Part shown: one piece after another, positions 1 through 9,051 of the stretch | Layout of the letters: every line of letters starts with the position of its first letter | Numbering within the stretch: the first letter of the stretch is position 1 | Assembly: GCF_048820935.1 (NCBI RefSeq) | Contig: NZ_JBMERD010000012.1 | Coordinates: forward strand, 1-64,000 | DNA: 64,000 bases | Direction: 5' to 3' | DNA from: Algicoccus sp048820935 | GTDB taxonomy: Bacteria > Pseudomonadota > Gammaproteobacteria > Burkholderiales > Burkholderiaceae_B | Program-made: the position numbers and the translations under genes | Notes under the pieces: model-generated | Database searches by the model: none | What the model saw: only the letters and a program-made list of their open reading frames with translations | What the model was told of the DNA's origin: nothing

Positions 1-244
1 GTCTTGAATTTATTTGTCAAGTGACTGGAAAACTTTTTGAACTTCTCAGTTTTGAGCAACTTGCTTTTGCTGAGATGTCCCGCTTTCCGGTGACTTGCTT
101 CGCGTTTCAAACTTGTATTGGAGCAGCGAAGAAACAGAATTATGCACGATCTATTTCAGCCTGTCAAATCATTTGCCGAAAAAAGTCACTTTTACACACA
201 CTTTTTGTCGCTTTTTTGTTGTTTTATCAACTAAAGCAAGCGAT
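1..244. other. Intergenic edge region, possible rRNA/tRNA-type promoter leader reading left
   Basis: No convincing gene is seen here. On the minus strand a TTGACA hexamer lies at 15-20, so a matching -10 box would fall just outside the window. The preceding minus-strand bases are AT-rich. This resembles a strong promoter reading off the left edge, perhaps of a stable-RNA operon, but only the -35 half is visible. A 102-codon plus-strand frame starting at 21 runs into the 3' end of msrA and has no recognisable protein character. Confidence 0.3.
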
Positions 245-784
245 CTACTTCAGTAACTCTTTGAAATTTAACACGGTTTTATTTATTTTTGGTTTTATCA
301 CAATTTGGCAATATCCTTGCCCTGGATAGTTCTCGTAGTATGCATGATGTATTTTTTCAGCAACCCAGAACGTTTCTACCGGTAAAACCTTAGTCACAAT
401 CGTCTGCTCATACTCACCAGAGCGATTAAGTGCTTCTATCTTATGAAGCGCCTTCTGTTGTTGCTCGTCATTTTGCGCAAAGATCACGGATTGATACTGC
501 GTTCCAACATCGTGGCCTTGTCGATTCGGCGTGGTTGGATCATGTGTTGCAAAAAACACATCTAACAAAGTGTCATAAGAAACAACATTTGAATCAAACT
601 GGATTCGGATGACTTCTATATGTCCTGACTCACCACTGCAAACTTCTTCATAGGTGGGTGAAGCACTTTGGCCTCCACAATAACCAGGCTCAATCTCGAC
701 CACACCTCGTAGGCAATTAAATACGGCTTCTGTGCACCAGAAGCAACCGCCGCCAAATATTGCTGTTTCCATCTTTGCTTCCAT
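245..784 (-). CDS. msrA: Peptide-methionine (S)-S-oxide reductase MsrA
   Basis: MsrA reduces methionine-S-sulfoxide in oxidised proteins back to methionine in the cytoplasm, recycled by thioredoxin. The protein has 179 residues, the usual length of the compact form. The signature GCFWC is at residues 13-17, with Cys14 the catalytic nucleophile. The substrate-pocket segment QGHDVGTQYQS is present, and a C-terminal GYC supplies a likely resolving cysteine. Two starts are close together: ATG at 784 and a second ATG four codons later, the latter preceded by a GGAAG-like ribosome site. The family call is secure; the exact start is not. Confidence 0.95.
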   Translation of the reverse strand: MEAKMETAIFGGGCFWCTEAVFNCLRGVVEIEPGYCGGQSASPTYEEVCSGESGHIEVIRIQFDSNVVSYDTLLDVFFATHDPTTPNRQGHDVGTQYQSVIFAQNDEQQQKALHKIEALNRSGEYEQTIVTKVLPVETFWVAEKIHHAYYENYPGQGYCQIVIKPKINKTVLNFKELLK

Positions 785-849
785 AAGTCGCCTATTTTTA
801 TTTCTTATTTGCCTTCCTCTATATAGATGCTCCGATTAAACACATCTAC

Positions 850-1191
850 TTAAGGCGATAAATTCAAAATCCATTGCGCGAGTTTTCTAGCATCTTCTTC
901 TGTCACCCGTCGCTGTGGCGGCATAGCCACAATTCCCCAACGACCACGCGATCCCTGACGAATCACCTGCGCCAGATCGGCAACAGACGCCTCTTCATTT
1001 GGGTGTTTTTCTGCAATTGCTTTAAATGAAGGGCCAACTCGTTTGCTTTCCATTTGATGGCAAGACAGACAGACATTGCGCTTAGCAAGCGCAATGCCTT
1101 CTTCAGTACTTAACGCGGTGTCGCTGGCCAACGCCCATAAAGGCAGCCAGCACAACACCCAAGTTGCGATTGCCTTATTCGTCAAACGCAT
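850..1191 (-). CDS. Small periplasmic class I cytochrome c
   Basis: The gene encodes a 113-residue monohaem cytochrome c of the c551/c552 type, a soluble periplasmic electron carrier. Residues 1-22 form a Sec signal peptide ending at an Ala-Leu-Ala-type site. The haem-binding CLSCH motif is at 41-45, and Met90 in the MPP context is the likely distal ligand. The start overlaps the end of ilvD by 17 bases on the same strand, so the two are probably cotranscribed, although no metabolic link is obvious. The partner oxidase or reductase cannot be told from this window. Confidence 0.88.
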   Translation of the reverse strand: MRLTNKAIATWVLCWLPLWALASDTALSTEEGIALAKRNVCLSCHQMESKRVGPSFKAIAEKHPNEEASVADLAQVIRQGSRGRWGIVAMPPQRRVTEEDARKLAQWILNLSP

Positions 1192-2860
1192 CCGTCACAG
1201 CACCTTTACTTGCAGAACTTGCCAAACGTCCAAACTTGGCCAGCACACCGCGCGTATAACGTGGGGATGGTTGACGCCAGTTTGCCTTACGACGGGCCAA
1301 CTCTTCATCCGACACATTCAACTGCAACAACAGCTGATGTGCATCGATCGTAATGGAGTCACCTTCTTCCACTAATCCGATCGTACCGCCGACATAAGCT
1401 TCCGGTGCAACGTGCCCAACGACCATGCCCCAGGTTCCACCTGAGAATCGACCGTCTGTGATCAAACCAACGCTTTCACCCAAACCTTGACCGATCAATG
1501 CACCCGTTGGGGCCAACATTTCACGCATACCTGGGCCGCCTTTTGGACCTTCATAGCGAATCACAACCACATCGCCCGCCTTAATCTGTTGATCCATAAT
1601 GGCAGCCATCGCCAAGTCCTCAGAATCAAAGACCCGTGCGGGACCCGTAATCACAGGATTTTTAAGACCTGTGATTTTTGCAACAGCACCTTCCGTTGCA
1701 AGGTTGCCCTTGAGAATAGCCAAGTGACCGTGGTTATACAGAGGGTTGTCCATCGTGCGGATGACATCTTGATCCGTGGGTGGAAGATCAGGCACGTTCT
1801 CCAGAACCTCACTGATGGTCTGACCCGTGATCGTCATGCAATCGCCATGCAACAGACCTGCGTTCAGCAAGATCTTCATCACTTGCGGAATCCCACCCGC
1901 TTTATGGAGATCAACCGCCAAATATTTACCTGAAGGTTTCAGATCACAAATCACAGGCACGCGTTTACGGATACGCTCAAAGTCGTCAATCGTCCAAGGC
2001 ACCTCAGCGGCATGCGCAATCGCCAAGAAGTGCAACACCGCATTGGTTGAACCGCCTACAGCCATAATCACTGAGATTGCATTTTCCAATGCTTCCTTGG
2101 TGATGATGTCACGAGGACGACGATCGGCTTTCACGGCGTCAACGAGAACTTGAGCTGCACGGCGAGCGTTTTCAACGGCCTCACCATCTTCATTCGAAGC
2201 GGTACTGGAATAAGGCAAGCTCATTCCGAGTGCTTCAAATGCCGAGCTCATGGTGTTGGCGGTATACATACCACCACAGGAACCCGAACCTGGAATTGCG
2301 TTTTGTTCGATGGCTTTGAAATCTTCTTCACTCATGCGTTTCATGGTGAATTCGCCCACTGCCTCAAACACAGAAACAATGTTCAGATCCTGACCTTTGT
2401 AGCGTCCGGGTTTAATTGTGCCGCCATAGACATAGATACCGGGCACATTCATACGTGCTAACGCACTCATACCGCCTGGCATATTCTTGTCACAACCACC
2501 GACAACCACAACACCATCCATCCACTGGCCTTGAACAGCCGTTTCAATACAGTCCGCAATGACTTCTCTGGAGACGAGGGAATATTTCATTCCCTCTGTT
2601 CCCATCGACATCCCATCTGAAATGGTTGGCACCCCAAAAATCTGTGGGTTTGCCTTAGCTTCTTTAATCGCCTCAACCGCTGCATCGGCTAAACGCTGCA
2701 AACCACTATTACAAGGCGTAATCGTGGAGTGCCCATTGGCCACACCGATCATTGGGTTTTCAAAGTCACTTTCTTTATAGCCCATGCCATAGTACATGGC
2801 GCGATTTGGGGCTCTGGCCACACCGTGAGTGATATGGCTTGATCTTTCGTATTTCGACAT
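1175..2860 (-). CDS. ilvD: Dihydroxy-acid dehydratase IlvD
   Basis: IlvD dehydrates 2,3-dihydroxy-isovalerate and its methylvalerate homologue in valine, leucine and isoleucine synthesis, using an Fe-S cluster. From the ATG at 2860 the product has 561 residues, the usual length. Cluster cysteines are visible at Cys50 (ITPCNSG), Cys123 (GGCDKNMPGG) and Cys195 (GSGSCGGMY). The frame is open 20 codons further upstream, but homologues begin at MSKYERSSHI-like sequence, so the shorter start was chosen. The gene diverges from lgt, and the cytochrome gene follows with a short overlap. Confidence 0.96.
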   Translation of the reverse strand: MSKYERSSHITHGVARAPNRAMYYGMGYKESDFENPMIGVANGHSTITPCNSGLQRLADAAVEAIKEAKANPQIFGVPTISDGMSMGTEGMKYSLVSREVIADCIETAVQGQWMDGVVVVGGCDKNMPGGMSALARMNVPGIYVYGGTIKPGRYKGQDLNIVSVFEAVGEFTMKRMSEEDFKAIEQNAIPGSGSCGGMYTANTMSSAFEALGMSLPYSSTASNEDGEAVENARRAAQVLVDAVKADRRPRDIITKEALENAISVIMAVGGSTNAVLHFLAIAHAAEVPWTIDDFERIRKRVPVICDLKPSGKYLAVDLHKAGGIPQVMKILLNAGLLHGDCMTITGQTISEVLENVPDLPPTDQDVIRTMDNPLYNHGHLAILKGNLATEGAVAKITGLKNPVITGPARVFDSEDLAMAAIMDQQIKAGDVVVIRYEGPKGGPGMREMLAPTGALIGQGLGESVGLITDGRFSGGTWGMVVGHVAPEAYVGGTIGLVEEGDSITIDAHQLLLQLNVSDEELARRKANWRQPSPRYTRGVLAKFGRLASSASKGAVTDAFDE

Positions 2861-2936
2861 AAATCCGTCCGACAATAAATTTACGAGTGTGCAAAGGTTA
2901 ATATGACACACCTTGAGCATAACGCCTATAAAGACT

Positions 2937-3728
2937 ATGTTGCAGCATCCACACTTTGATCCTGTCGCCTTTACCCTCGGTCCGCTTGCGGTCCACTGGT
3001 ATGGTTTGATGTATATCGTCGGCTTTGCAGCCGCATGGTACCTTGGTCGGTGGAAAATTCAACGAGGTCTTTCCACCATCCGTTTAACCGATTTTGAAGA
3101 TCTGTTGTTTATCTGCATGCTCGGCGCTGTCTTTGGTGGCCGTTTAGGTTACGTCTTTTTTTACAAGCCTGCCCAATTTCTCTCTGACCCACTGACAATT
3201 TTCTACTTATGGGAAGGCGGCATGTCTTTCCACGGCGGTCTGATCGGTGTCCTTCTGGCAATTGCCTTGTACGGCTATGCACGCAAATATTCTTTTTTCG
3301 TACTATCCGATTTTCTGGCGCCACTCGTACCACTGGGCCTAGCCGCAGGCAGACTGGGCAACTTTATTAATGGTGAATTGTGGGGTCGCACAACAAATGT
3401 ACCTTGGGGTATGGTGTTTGCAGGACCGCAAGATGGTTTAGCCCGACATCCCTCACAGCTTTATCAGTTCGGGCTAGAAGGCATTGCGCTCTTTATTTTT
3501 CTATGGTTTTACGCTCTAAAACCTCGCCCTACCGGTCGGATTAGTGCTTATTTTCTAATGGGCTATGGTGTCGCACGCTTTATAGCTGAATGGTTTCGCG
3601 AACCCGATGACTTCCTCGGCTTGCTAACCGCTAATCTCAGTATGGGGCAGTGGTTAAGCCTGCCAATGATACTGGCAGGCGTGATTCTCTATCGTTTTAG
3701 CGCAACTCAATCTCGCCACGCACAGTAA
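2937..3728 (+). CDS. lgt: Prolipoprotein diacylglyceryl transferase Lgt
   Basis: Lgt moves a diacylglyceryl group from phosphatidylglycerol to the lipobox cysteine of prelipoproteins in the inner membrane. The product is 263 residues from the ATG at 2937, which gives the family's typical MLxHPxFDPVAF opening; an upstream TTG at 2913 would add eight residues. HGGLIG is at 99-104 and the signature GRLGNFINGELWGR starts near residue 138. Seven hydrophobic segments are visible. The last 32 bases overlap the convergent SIMPL-domain gene. Its substrates in this window include Pal and LolB. Confidence 0.95.
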   Translation: MLQHPHFDPVAFTLGPLAVHWYGLMYIVGFAAAWYLGRWKIQRGLSTIRLTDFEDLLFICMLGAVFGGRLGYVFFYKPAQFLSDPLTIFYLWEGGMSFHGGLIGVLLAIALYGYARKYSFFVLSDFLAPLVPLGLAAGRLGNFINGELWGRTTNVPWGMVFAGPQDGLARHPSQLYQFGLEGIALFIFLWFYALKPRPTGRISAYFLMGYGVARFIAEWFREPDDFLGLLTANLSMGQWLSLPMILAGVILYRFSATQSRHAQ

Positions 3729-4407
3729 CTGCCACGGTCTGCTGACCTGGCTCAAAGTTCAGATGAGGCTCCGACGCCACAGCCGCATCGGATGCCATCA
3801 TCGCCATCATACGAGGGGCAGGCATTTGTCCGCCCTCATCCACACTCAGCTTCTTGATGTTAAATCCTGAATAACCAAAAACACGTGCGACTGTGTTGGC
3901 CTTATCTCTGAATGCCTGTGCCACCGAATCCATCAAACGACCCTGCTCAACTTGGCGCGCTTGATCTGACAAAGAAAAACCGACACTTGAAATCGCCAAG
4001 AGATCAGTCACTTGATCTGCTGCAGCCGCGGTTGCGGCTATGTCTTTGGAACGCAACACCAGTTCTGAACGACCTTGCCAGCCTGAGATCTTGCCTTGTT
4101 TGTCATACTGGGGATACGTTTGGATGGCACCTGTACTGATGCGAATATCTTTTCTATCGCCCAAACGTTCACGGGCAGTCTGCATCACCTTGGTTAATTC
4201 TTGATTGACAACTGCCGACGAATCGCCTTGCACCTGAGCAGACAGCACAACTTGAACCTGATCCTGGTCTACTTGAGACTGTACAGTCGCGGACAATTCA
4301 ACCAATGGTTTCTTTGAATCAGCTTGTGCCACACCGTTTAGGCCCAGCAACAATCCAGCTGCTACCAACAGTCCTACCGTGCGAACTTGCGCGAACTTAG
4401 CAATCAT
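3697..4407 (-). CDS. Periplasmic SIMPL-domain (DUF541) protein
   Basis: This is a 236-residue secreted protein with a signal peptide over residues 1-29, cut near AQA-DS. The remainder matches the SIMPL/DUF541 fold: an early ELSATVQSQVDQDQVQV strand pattern, the central IRISTGAIQTYPQYD segment and a later VGFSLSDQARQVEQGRLM segment. Family members are oligomeric periplasmic proteins linked to oxidative stress, but no biochemical function is established. The gene is convergent with lgt and their 3' ends overlap. Confidence 0.85.
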   Translation of the reverse strand: MIAKFAQVRTVGLLVAAGLLLGLNGVAQADSKKPLVELSATVQSQVDQDQVQVVLSAQVQGDSSAVVNQELTKVMQTARERLGDRKDIRISTGAIQTYPQYDKQGKISGWQGRSELVLRSKDIAATAAAADQVTDLLAISSVGFSLSDQARQVEQGRLMDSVAQAFRDKANTVARVFGYSGFNIKKLSVDEGGQMPAPRMMAMMASDAAVASEPHLNFEPGQQTVAVTVRGEIELR

Positions 4408-4547
4408 CGCCAGTCACTCCATGAAATAGTTTCGAAAATGAAATTGTATAGAAGCAGACAATCATGCCGACTAAAACGTGTCAATCAAAGCATGCAAATC
4501 AATTGGTGCGTATGCATTTTTGATTTGATTTTCTGATGTTTGTCTGT

Positions 4548-4738
4548 AAGGGATGCCCCCGCGTTTGCCGTCAAGACCGGCATCTCGAACCCAAAGGTTC
4601 AGATTGGTGACTTTGCGACTGATTTCGGGTACATCCAACGAGGGATGCGCTCACCTGTCAATCGACTCTGTCACCTGTATGCCATAAGCATCGGTTCAGA
4701 GACTTTAAGGTCGAGTCACGAACAACGCAGGGACAAAA
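4548..4738 (-). ncRNA. ssrS: 6S RNA
   Basis: 6S RNA mimics an open promoter and sequesters sigma-70 RNA polymerase in stationary phase. The call rests on three signs. The segment lies directly downstream of zapA, a conserved position for ssrS. Read on the minus strand, it ends with a GAACC-TTTG-GGTTC hairpin followed by GAGATGCCGG, very like the 3' arm of the E. coli RNA, and the 5' arm holds CTGAACCGAT followed by a short hairpin. The two ends can pair: TCCCTGCGTT near 4733 with AACGCGGGGG near 4560. Length is about 185-190 nt, as expected. The exact ends are estimates. Confidence 0.82.
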
Positions 4739-4791
4739 CTGATTCAGCGGCTAAACCGCCTATAAATTCTTCAATCAATCCAGAGTTTCTG

Positions 4792-5091
4792 TTACGACTG
4801 CATCGTATCCAGCACTGCATTGATACTGTCAATTCTACGCTTGAATTCACCAACCGACAAATCGGCTAGATCGCCACTCGGGACTTTCATATCCAAAAGC
4901 TCAGCGGCAACCTGAATCGCAACCATGATGGCGATGCGCTCATTGCCCACAACTTTACCTGATGCTTGAACGCGATCAGTCAACTGAGTGACATGGGCAA
5001 CCGCACTTTCCAAAGTCTGCTTACCTTCAGGCGGACAAGCCAGCGAATACTCACGACCAAGTATTTTTGCTTCCACACGTTCCATCATCAT
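4792..5091 (-). CDS. zapA: Cell division protein ZapA
   Basis: ZapA is a small cytoplasmic protein that cross-links FtsZ filaments at mid-cell. The 99-residue product has the family pattern: an N-terminal strand region (VEAKILGREYSLACP), then a helix with AVAHVTQLTDRV and the NERIAIMVAIQVAAELL core, then a C-terminal coiled coil. The gene opens with three ATG codons in a row; the preceding CAGGAG sits best for the second or third. The upstream gene's TAA overlaps the first ATG as TAATG, so the two are translationally coupled. 6S RNA follows. Confidence 0.93.
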   Translation of the reverse strand: MMMERVEAKILGREYSLACPPEGKQTLESAVAHVTQLTDRVQASGKVVGNERIAIMVAIQVAAELLDMKVPSGDLADLSVGEFKRRIDSINAVLDTMQS

Positions 5092-5504
5092 TACTCCTGT
5101 GCGATCGCACCCGGCAAGCGCTCGAGCACATGATTAATACGGGTCTGAGCTTGTGAAGCCACTTCACGCAAACGCTGCACTTCCTGAGTTTTGTTTTGTA
5201 AATCTGATGTCAATGCAGACTTCTCAGCCACAAAAATATCCAGCGTTCCCTGTATTCGCGTCACTTCTTCTTTTGCAGCTAGCATTTCCTGACTGGCCTG
5301 CACTTGTGCAACTGTTGCTTTTTGGCGCAACTGCCCAAGCTCTGCGTCCACGTCAGAGAGGTTTTTAATTAATCCATCGCGTTCGTTAGATAACACCGTC
5401 ACCTGGCGGCGCAAGGCATCGCGTTCGTCACGCACGGCCTGTACTTGCTGTGCGAGCACACGGATTCTTTGTTCGAGTTGATCAAGTTCTTCAAGCATGG
5501 TCAC
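5091..5504 (-). CDS. Coiled-coil protein in a zapB-like position
   Basis: The 137-residue product is almost entirely predicted coiled coil, with repeated leucine/glutamine heptads (LDQLEQRIRVLAQQV, LSNERDGLIKNLSDVD) and no membrane segment or catalytic motif. Its position directly upstream of zapA, with stop and start overlapping, suggests a division-ring partner similar in kind to ZapB. Sequence alone does not prove that role, since coiled coils of this type are easily confused. Confidence 0.65.
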   Translation of the reverse strand: MTMLEELDQLEQRIRVLAQQVQAVRDERDALRRQVTVLSNERDGLIKNLSDVDAELGQLRQKATVAQVQASQEMLAAKEEVTRIQGTLDIFVAEKSALTSDLQNKTQEVQRLREVASQAQTRINHVLERLPGAIAQE

Positions 5505-5694
5505 AATAGTATTTGAAAAAGACGCTGTCGTCAGCGTAAAAGTTGCGATTCACAAACAATACGCACATTCAACCCCACATTCTATGCCCGAATACACACT
5601 TTCATGCAATCACATGCGACGATCTGCTCAGTGATAAATTCGGTACACTGAATATCATTTCTAACCATATTACTCTGACACAGGAGCAATTTTC

Positions 5695-6603
5695 GTGAAT
5701 ACAGAAATCATCGCAACACGTTCTTATGAAACCGTCGCACCCATGAAAGTTGCGTTTCTTGGACTGGGCGTCATGGGACTCCCCATGGCTGGGCATCTAG
5801 CGCGCGCTGGACACCAAGTCGTGGTTTACAACCGCACAGAATCGAAAGCAAAGAATTGGTGCGAAGTCTTTTCAGGCCAGTATGCAAAAACGCCCCGTGA
5901 AGCTGCCAAGGACGCTCAAATCGTGTTTTGTTGCGTTGGTAATGATGAAGATTTGCGCAGTGTCACGCTTGGCGAGGATGGTGCATTTGCCGGCATGGCA
6001 CCAGGCACAGTTTTTGTCGACCACACGACGGCTTCCGCTAGCGTTGCTCGTGAGCTTGCTGAGATCGCTGCTAAAAGCAACATCGATTTCATTGATGCAC
6101 CGGTATCTGGTGGACAAGCGGGCGCTGTGAATGGCAAGTTAACCGTCATGTGCGGCGGCAAACCAGAGGTTTTTGAACGCATCCAACCACTGGCGATGCA
6201 TTTCGCACAAGCCGTCACACTCATTGGTGAAACAGGTGCCGGACAGCTCGCCAAGATGGTCAATCAGATCTGCATCGCAGGTTTGGTCCAAGGCCTCTCA
6301 GAAGGAATTGCATTTGGTCAGGCCGCCGGCCTAGATATGAAGCTGGTTCTAAACGTCATTGACAAAGGTGCAGCACAAAGCTGGCAAATGGAAAACCGTG
6401 GCACCACCATGGTCGACGATCAATTTGATTTCGGCTTTGCGGTTGATTGGATGCGCAAAGACTTGAGTCTAGTGCTCGATGAAGCGCGTAAAAATGGCGC
6501 CCGCGTCCCTGTCACTGCGTTGGTAGACCAGTTTTATGCAGACGTGCAGGAAATGGGAGGCGCCCGTTGGGACACCTCCAGCCTCATTAAGCGATTGCGC
6601 TAA
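5695..6603 (+). CDS. NAD(P)-dependent beta-hydroxyacid dehydrogenase
   Basis: The gene encodes a 302-residue member of the 3-hydroxyisobutyrate / tartronate-semialdehyde reductase family. The dinucleotide motif GLGVMG is at 23-28, the substrate loop appears as APVSGGQAGA, and the catalytic lysine lies in GAGQLAKMVNQ. The GTG start at 5695 is chosen because CAGGAG lies nine bases upstream; an ATG 16 codons in, just before the KVAFLGLG strand, is the alternative and would match the more usual family length. Substrate cannot be assigned. The 3' end overlaps the convergent rppH by four bases. Confidence 0.88.
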   Translation: MNTEIIATRSYETVAPMKVAFLGLGVMGLPMAGHLARAGHQVVVYNRTESKAKNWCEVFSGQYAKTPREAAKDAQIVFCCVGNDEDLRSVTLGEDGAFAGMAPGTVFVDHTTASASVARELAEIAAKSNIDFIDAPVSGGQAGAVNGKLTVMCGGKPEVFERIQPLAMHFAQAVTLIGETGAGQLAKMVNQICIAGLVQGLSEGIAFGQAAGLDMKLVLNVIDKGAAQSWQMENRGTTMVDDQFDFGFAVDWMRKDLSLVLDEARKNGARVPVTALVDQFYADVQEMGGARWDTSSLIKRLR

Positions 6604-7148
6604 GAGCGGCGACGGGTATTCGTCCCGGACGGCAATTGAGTAATCACCCGTCCGGGCTGCGAACGCTCTGGTGACTTTGGAAATAGAAGAGGCGACAATT
6701 CGCTCAAGGCACGACGATAAACATCACGCTTAAAGTCAATCACCATATCCAGTGGTCCCCAATAATGGCTCCAACGCCATGCGTCAAACTCCGGTTGAGC
6801 GCACGCCTTTAGAGCCACATCGCTATCGCGACCCACCATTCTCAACAAAAACCAGATTTGTTTTTGCCCTTTGTAAATTCCACGCGAATCACGTCGAATA
6901 TAACAATCAGGCACGTCATAACGCAGCCAATCCCGGGTTCTACCCAGTATTTTGACATGCTCCGGCAACAAGCCAACCTCTTCATGAAGCTCACGAAACA
7001 TGGCTTGAGCTGGTCGTTCCCCATACTTGATACCACCCTGGGGAAATTGCCATGCATGCTCACGAATGCGTTTGGCCCAAAACACCTCATTTTTTTGGTT
7101 CACCAGGATAATACCGACATTGGGGCGGTAGCCTTCACGATCAAGCAT
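6600..7148 (-). CDS. rppH: RNA pyrophosphohydrolase RppH (Nudix)
   Basis: RppH removes pyrophosphate from the 5' end of mRNAs, which starts RNase E-dependent decay. The chosen start at 7148 gives the family opening MLDREGYRPNVGI and 182 residues; an ATG two codons earlier is equally possible. The Nudix box runs from GGIKYGE through RELHEEVGL with all its acidic residues. The C-terminal tail is proline- and basic-rich. It diverges from proS, the usual neighbour in betaproteobacteria. Confidence 0.93.
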   Translation of the reverse strand: MLDREGYRPNVGIILVNQKNEVFWAKRIREHAWQFPQGGIKYGERPAQAMFRELHEEVGLLPEHVKILGRTRDWLRYDVPDCYIRRDSRGIYKGQKQIWFLLRMVGRDSDVALKACAQPEFDAWRWSHYWGPLDMVIDFKRDVYRRALSELSPLLFPKSPERSQPGRVITQLPSGTNTRRRS

Positions 7149-7182
7149 AACCATACCCACAGAATTCAATACAATGTCATCA

Positions 7183-7209
7183 ATTATACGTACTCCTCTT
7201 AACTGACAA
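7183..7209 (-). promoter_or_regulatory. Possible sigma-70 promoter for rppH
   Basis: On the minus strand TTGTCA (7204-7209) and a perfect TATAAT (7183-7188) lie 15 bases apart, about 35 bases upstream of the rppH start. The spacer is shorter than ideal. This is a pattern match only. Confidence 0.35.
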
Positions 7210-7230
7210 CCTGCGAGATAACCCCAAGCC

Positions 7231-8967
7231 ATGCGAGCCAGTCAATTTCACATCCATACCACCAAAGAAGCACCGAGTGACGCGGAGATCGTCAGCCAAC
7301 AACTGATGATTCGCACCGGAATGATCCGCAGACTCGCTGCAGGTCTCTATTCTCACATGCCCATCGGCTTGCGCGTCATTCGCAAAGTTGAAAAAATCAT
7401 CCGCGAAGAAATGGATGCGGCCGGTGCAATTGAATTGCTGATGCCCGTCGTACAGCCCGCTGAACTGTGGGTCGAAACCGGTCGTTGGACAGAATATGGG
7501 CCTGAGTTGTTACGCATGAAAGATCGCCATAATCGCGATTTTGTACTGCAACCCACTTCAGAAGAAGTGATCACCGACATTGCACGTAGTGAGCTCAAAA
7601 GCTGGCGACAACTGCCAATGAACTTCTATCACATCCAGACAAAATTCCGTGATGAGCGTCGCCCACGTTTTGGGGTGATGCGTGCACGCGAATTCACGAT
7701 GAAAGATGCTTATTCCTTTGATCGCGATGCACAAAGTGCACAAATCAGCTATCAAAAGATGTACGACGCATACCACCAAATCTTCAATCGCCTCGGTTTA
7801 ACGTTCCGTTGTGTCGCAGCAGACACTGGCTCCATCGGCGGTTCAGCAAGCCACGAGTTCCAAGTCATCGCCGACATCGGTGAAGACTTAATCGTTTATG
7901 ACCCAAACTCCGATTACGCCGCCAATATCGAGCTAGCCCAAGCACCCAACCTGATTGCACAGCGTAGTCCCGCATCTGAAGCCCTACAAAAAGTTCACAC
8001 GCCAGACTGCACATCGTGTGAGGCCGTTAGTCAATTTTTAGAAATTGATCTCAGTCGAGTTCTTAAAACTCGTGTTGTCGCTACAGACAGCGAAGACGGC
8101 CAAACCACACTTTGGCTCTTATTAGTTCGCGGTGACCATGAAGTCAATGAAATTAAAGTCGGTAAATTGCCAGGCTTTGAGCACGGCTATCGGATGGCCA
8201 CTGAGGACGAGATTCGCGAACACATTGACACAGAACCAGGTTCTTTAGGCCCAGTCGGCATCAGCAAAGAAATTCGCGTCATCGCTGACCTAACCGTTGC
8301 CAACATGCACGATTTTGTGTGTGGCGCCAATGAGACAGGCCACCACTTAACCGGTGTGAACTGGGAACGTGATCTGCCAGAACCCGATTTAATCGAAGAC
8401 ATTCGTAACGTCGTAGAAGGTGATTCAAATCCTGAAGGTACTGGCACTCTCTGCATTCAGCGTGGAATTGAGGTTGGGCACGTCTTTTACCTCGGCACCA
8501 AATATTCTGAAGCGATGAAAGCCACGTTCTTGGATGAAACTGGCAAACCCGCCATCATGGAAATGGGCTGCTATGGCATCGGTGTCACCCGGATTGTGGG
8601 AGCTGCCATCGAACAAAACCACGATGAGCGCGGCATTATCTGGCCTAAAAGCATGGCACCCTTTGAAGTTGTCATCTGCGCCGTCGCCTGGGGCAAGAGT
8701 GAAGCTGTGCGCAACGAAGCACTGGCACTCTACGAAACACTGAAGTCACAAGGAGTCGATGTCATTCTGGACGATCGTGACCAGCGTCCTGGCGTCATGT
8801 TTGCCGACTGGGAGCTCATCGGTGTGCCTGTGCGTGTCACGGTCGGAGAGCGTGGTCTTAAAAACGGCGAAATTGAAGTATTAAATCGCGCTGAGAAAAC
8901 ACCCAATACTGTGCCCGTTGCCGATGCTGCTCGTGTTATTTGTGAAACGCTGGCAACTTTAGCGTAG
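7231..8967 (+). CDS. proS: Prolyl-tRNA synthetase ProS (bacterial type with editing insert)
   Basis: ProS charges tRNA-Pro. The 578-residue protein is the bacterial class II form. Motif 2 appears as FRDERRPRFGVMRAREF, motif 3 as GIGVTRIVGAAIEQ, and the insertion (INS) editing domain fills roughly residues 220-400 between them. The anticodon-binding domain is at the C-terminus (VILDDRDQRPGVMF). It starts with ATG, back to back with rppH. Confidence 0.97.
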   Translation: MRASQFHIHTTKEAPSDAEIVSQQLMIRTGMIRRLAAGLYSHMPIGLRVIRKVEKIIREEMDAAGAIELLMPVVQPAELWVETGRWTEYGPELLRMKDRHNRDFVLQPTSEEVITDIARSELKSWRQLPMNFYHIQTKFRDERRPRFGVMRAREFTMKDAYSFDRDAQSAQISYQKMYDAYHQIFNRLGLTFRCVAADTGSIGGSASHEFQVIADIGEDLIVYDPNSDYAANIELAQAPNLIAQRSPASEALQKVHTPDCTSCEAVSQFLEIDLSRVLKTRVVATDSEDGQTTLWLLLVRGDHEVNEIKVGKLPGFEHGYRMATEDEIREHIDTEPGSLGPVGISKEIRVIADLTVANMHDFVCGANETGHHLTGVNWERDLPEPDLIEDIRNVVEGDSNPEGTGTLCIQRGIEVGHVFYLGTKYSEAMKATFLDETGKPAIMEMGCYGIGVTRIVGAAIEQNHDERGIIWPKSMAPFEVVICAVAWGKSEAVRNEALALYETLKSQGVDVILDDRDQRPGVMFADWELIGVPVRVTVGERGLKNGEIEVLNRAEKTPNTVPVADAARVICETLATLA

Positions 8968-9014
8968 ATTTCTGGTCGTAGATACAATCTGACTTTCCAT
9001 ATCGATCTGACATC

Positions 9015-9038
9015 CCCCTTCGTTAAATTCCGAAGGGG
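9015..9038 (+). promoter_or_regulatory. Hairpin just upstream of the ybgC ribosome site
   Basis: CCCCTTCG (9015-9022) and CGAAGGGG (9031-9038) form a perfect eight-pair stem with an eight-base loop. It has no T-tract on the plus strand. The GGAG ribosome site of ybgC follows at 9042-9045. It could be a weak terminator for proS or could influence ybgC translation. Confidence 0.5.
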
Positions 9039-9051
9039 TCCGGAGCACACA

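Noticed and set aside
21..329. 102-codon plus-strand frame at the left edge
   Set aside because: It runs into the 3' end of msrA on the other strand, has no family resemblance and no ribosome site.
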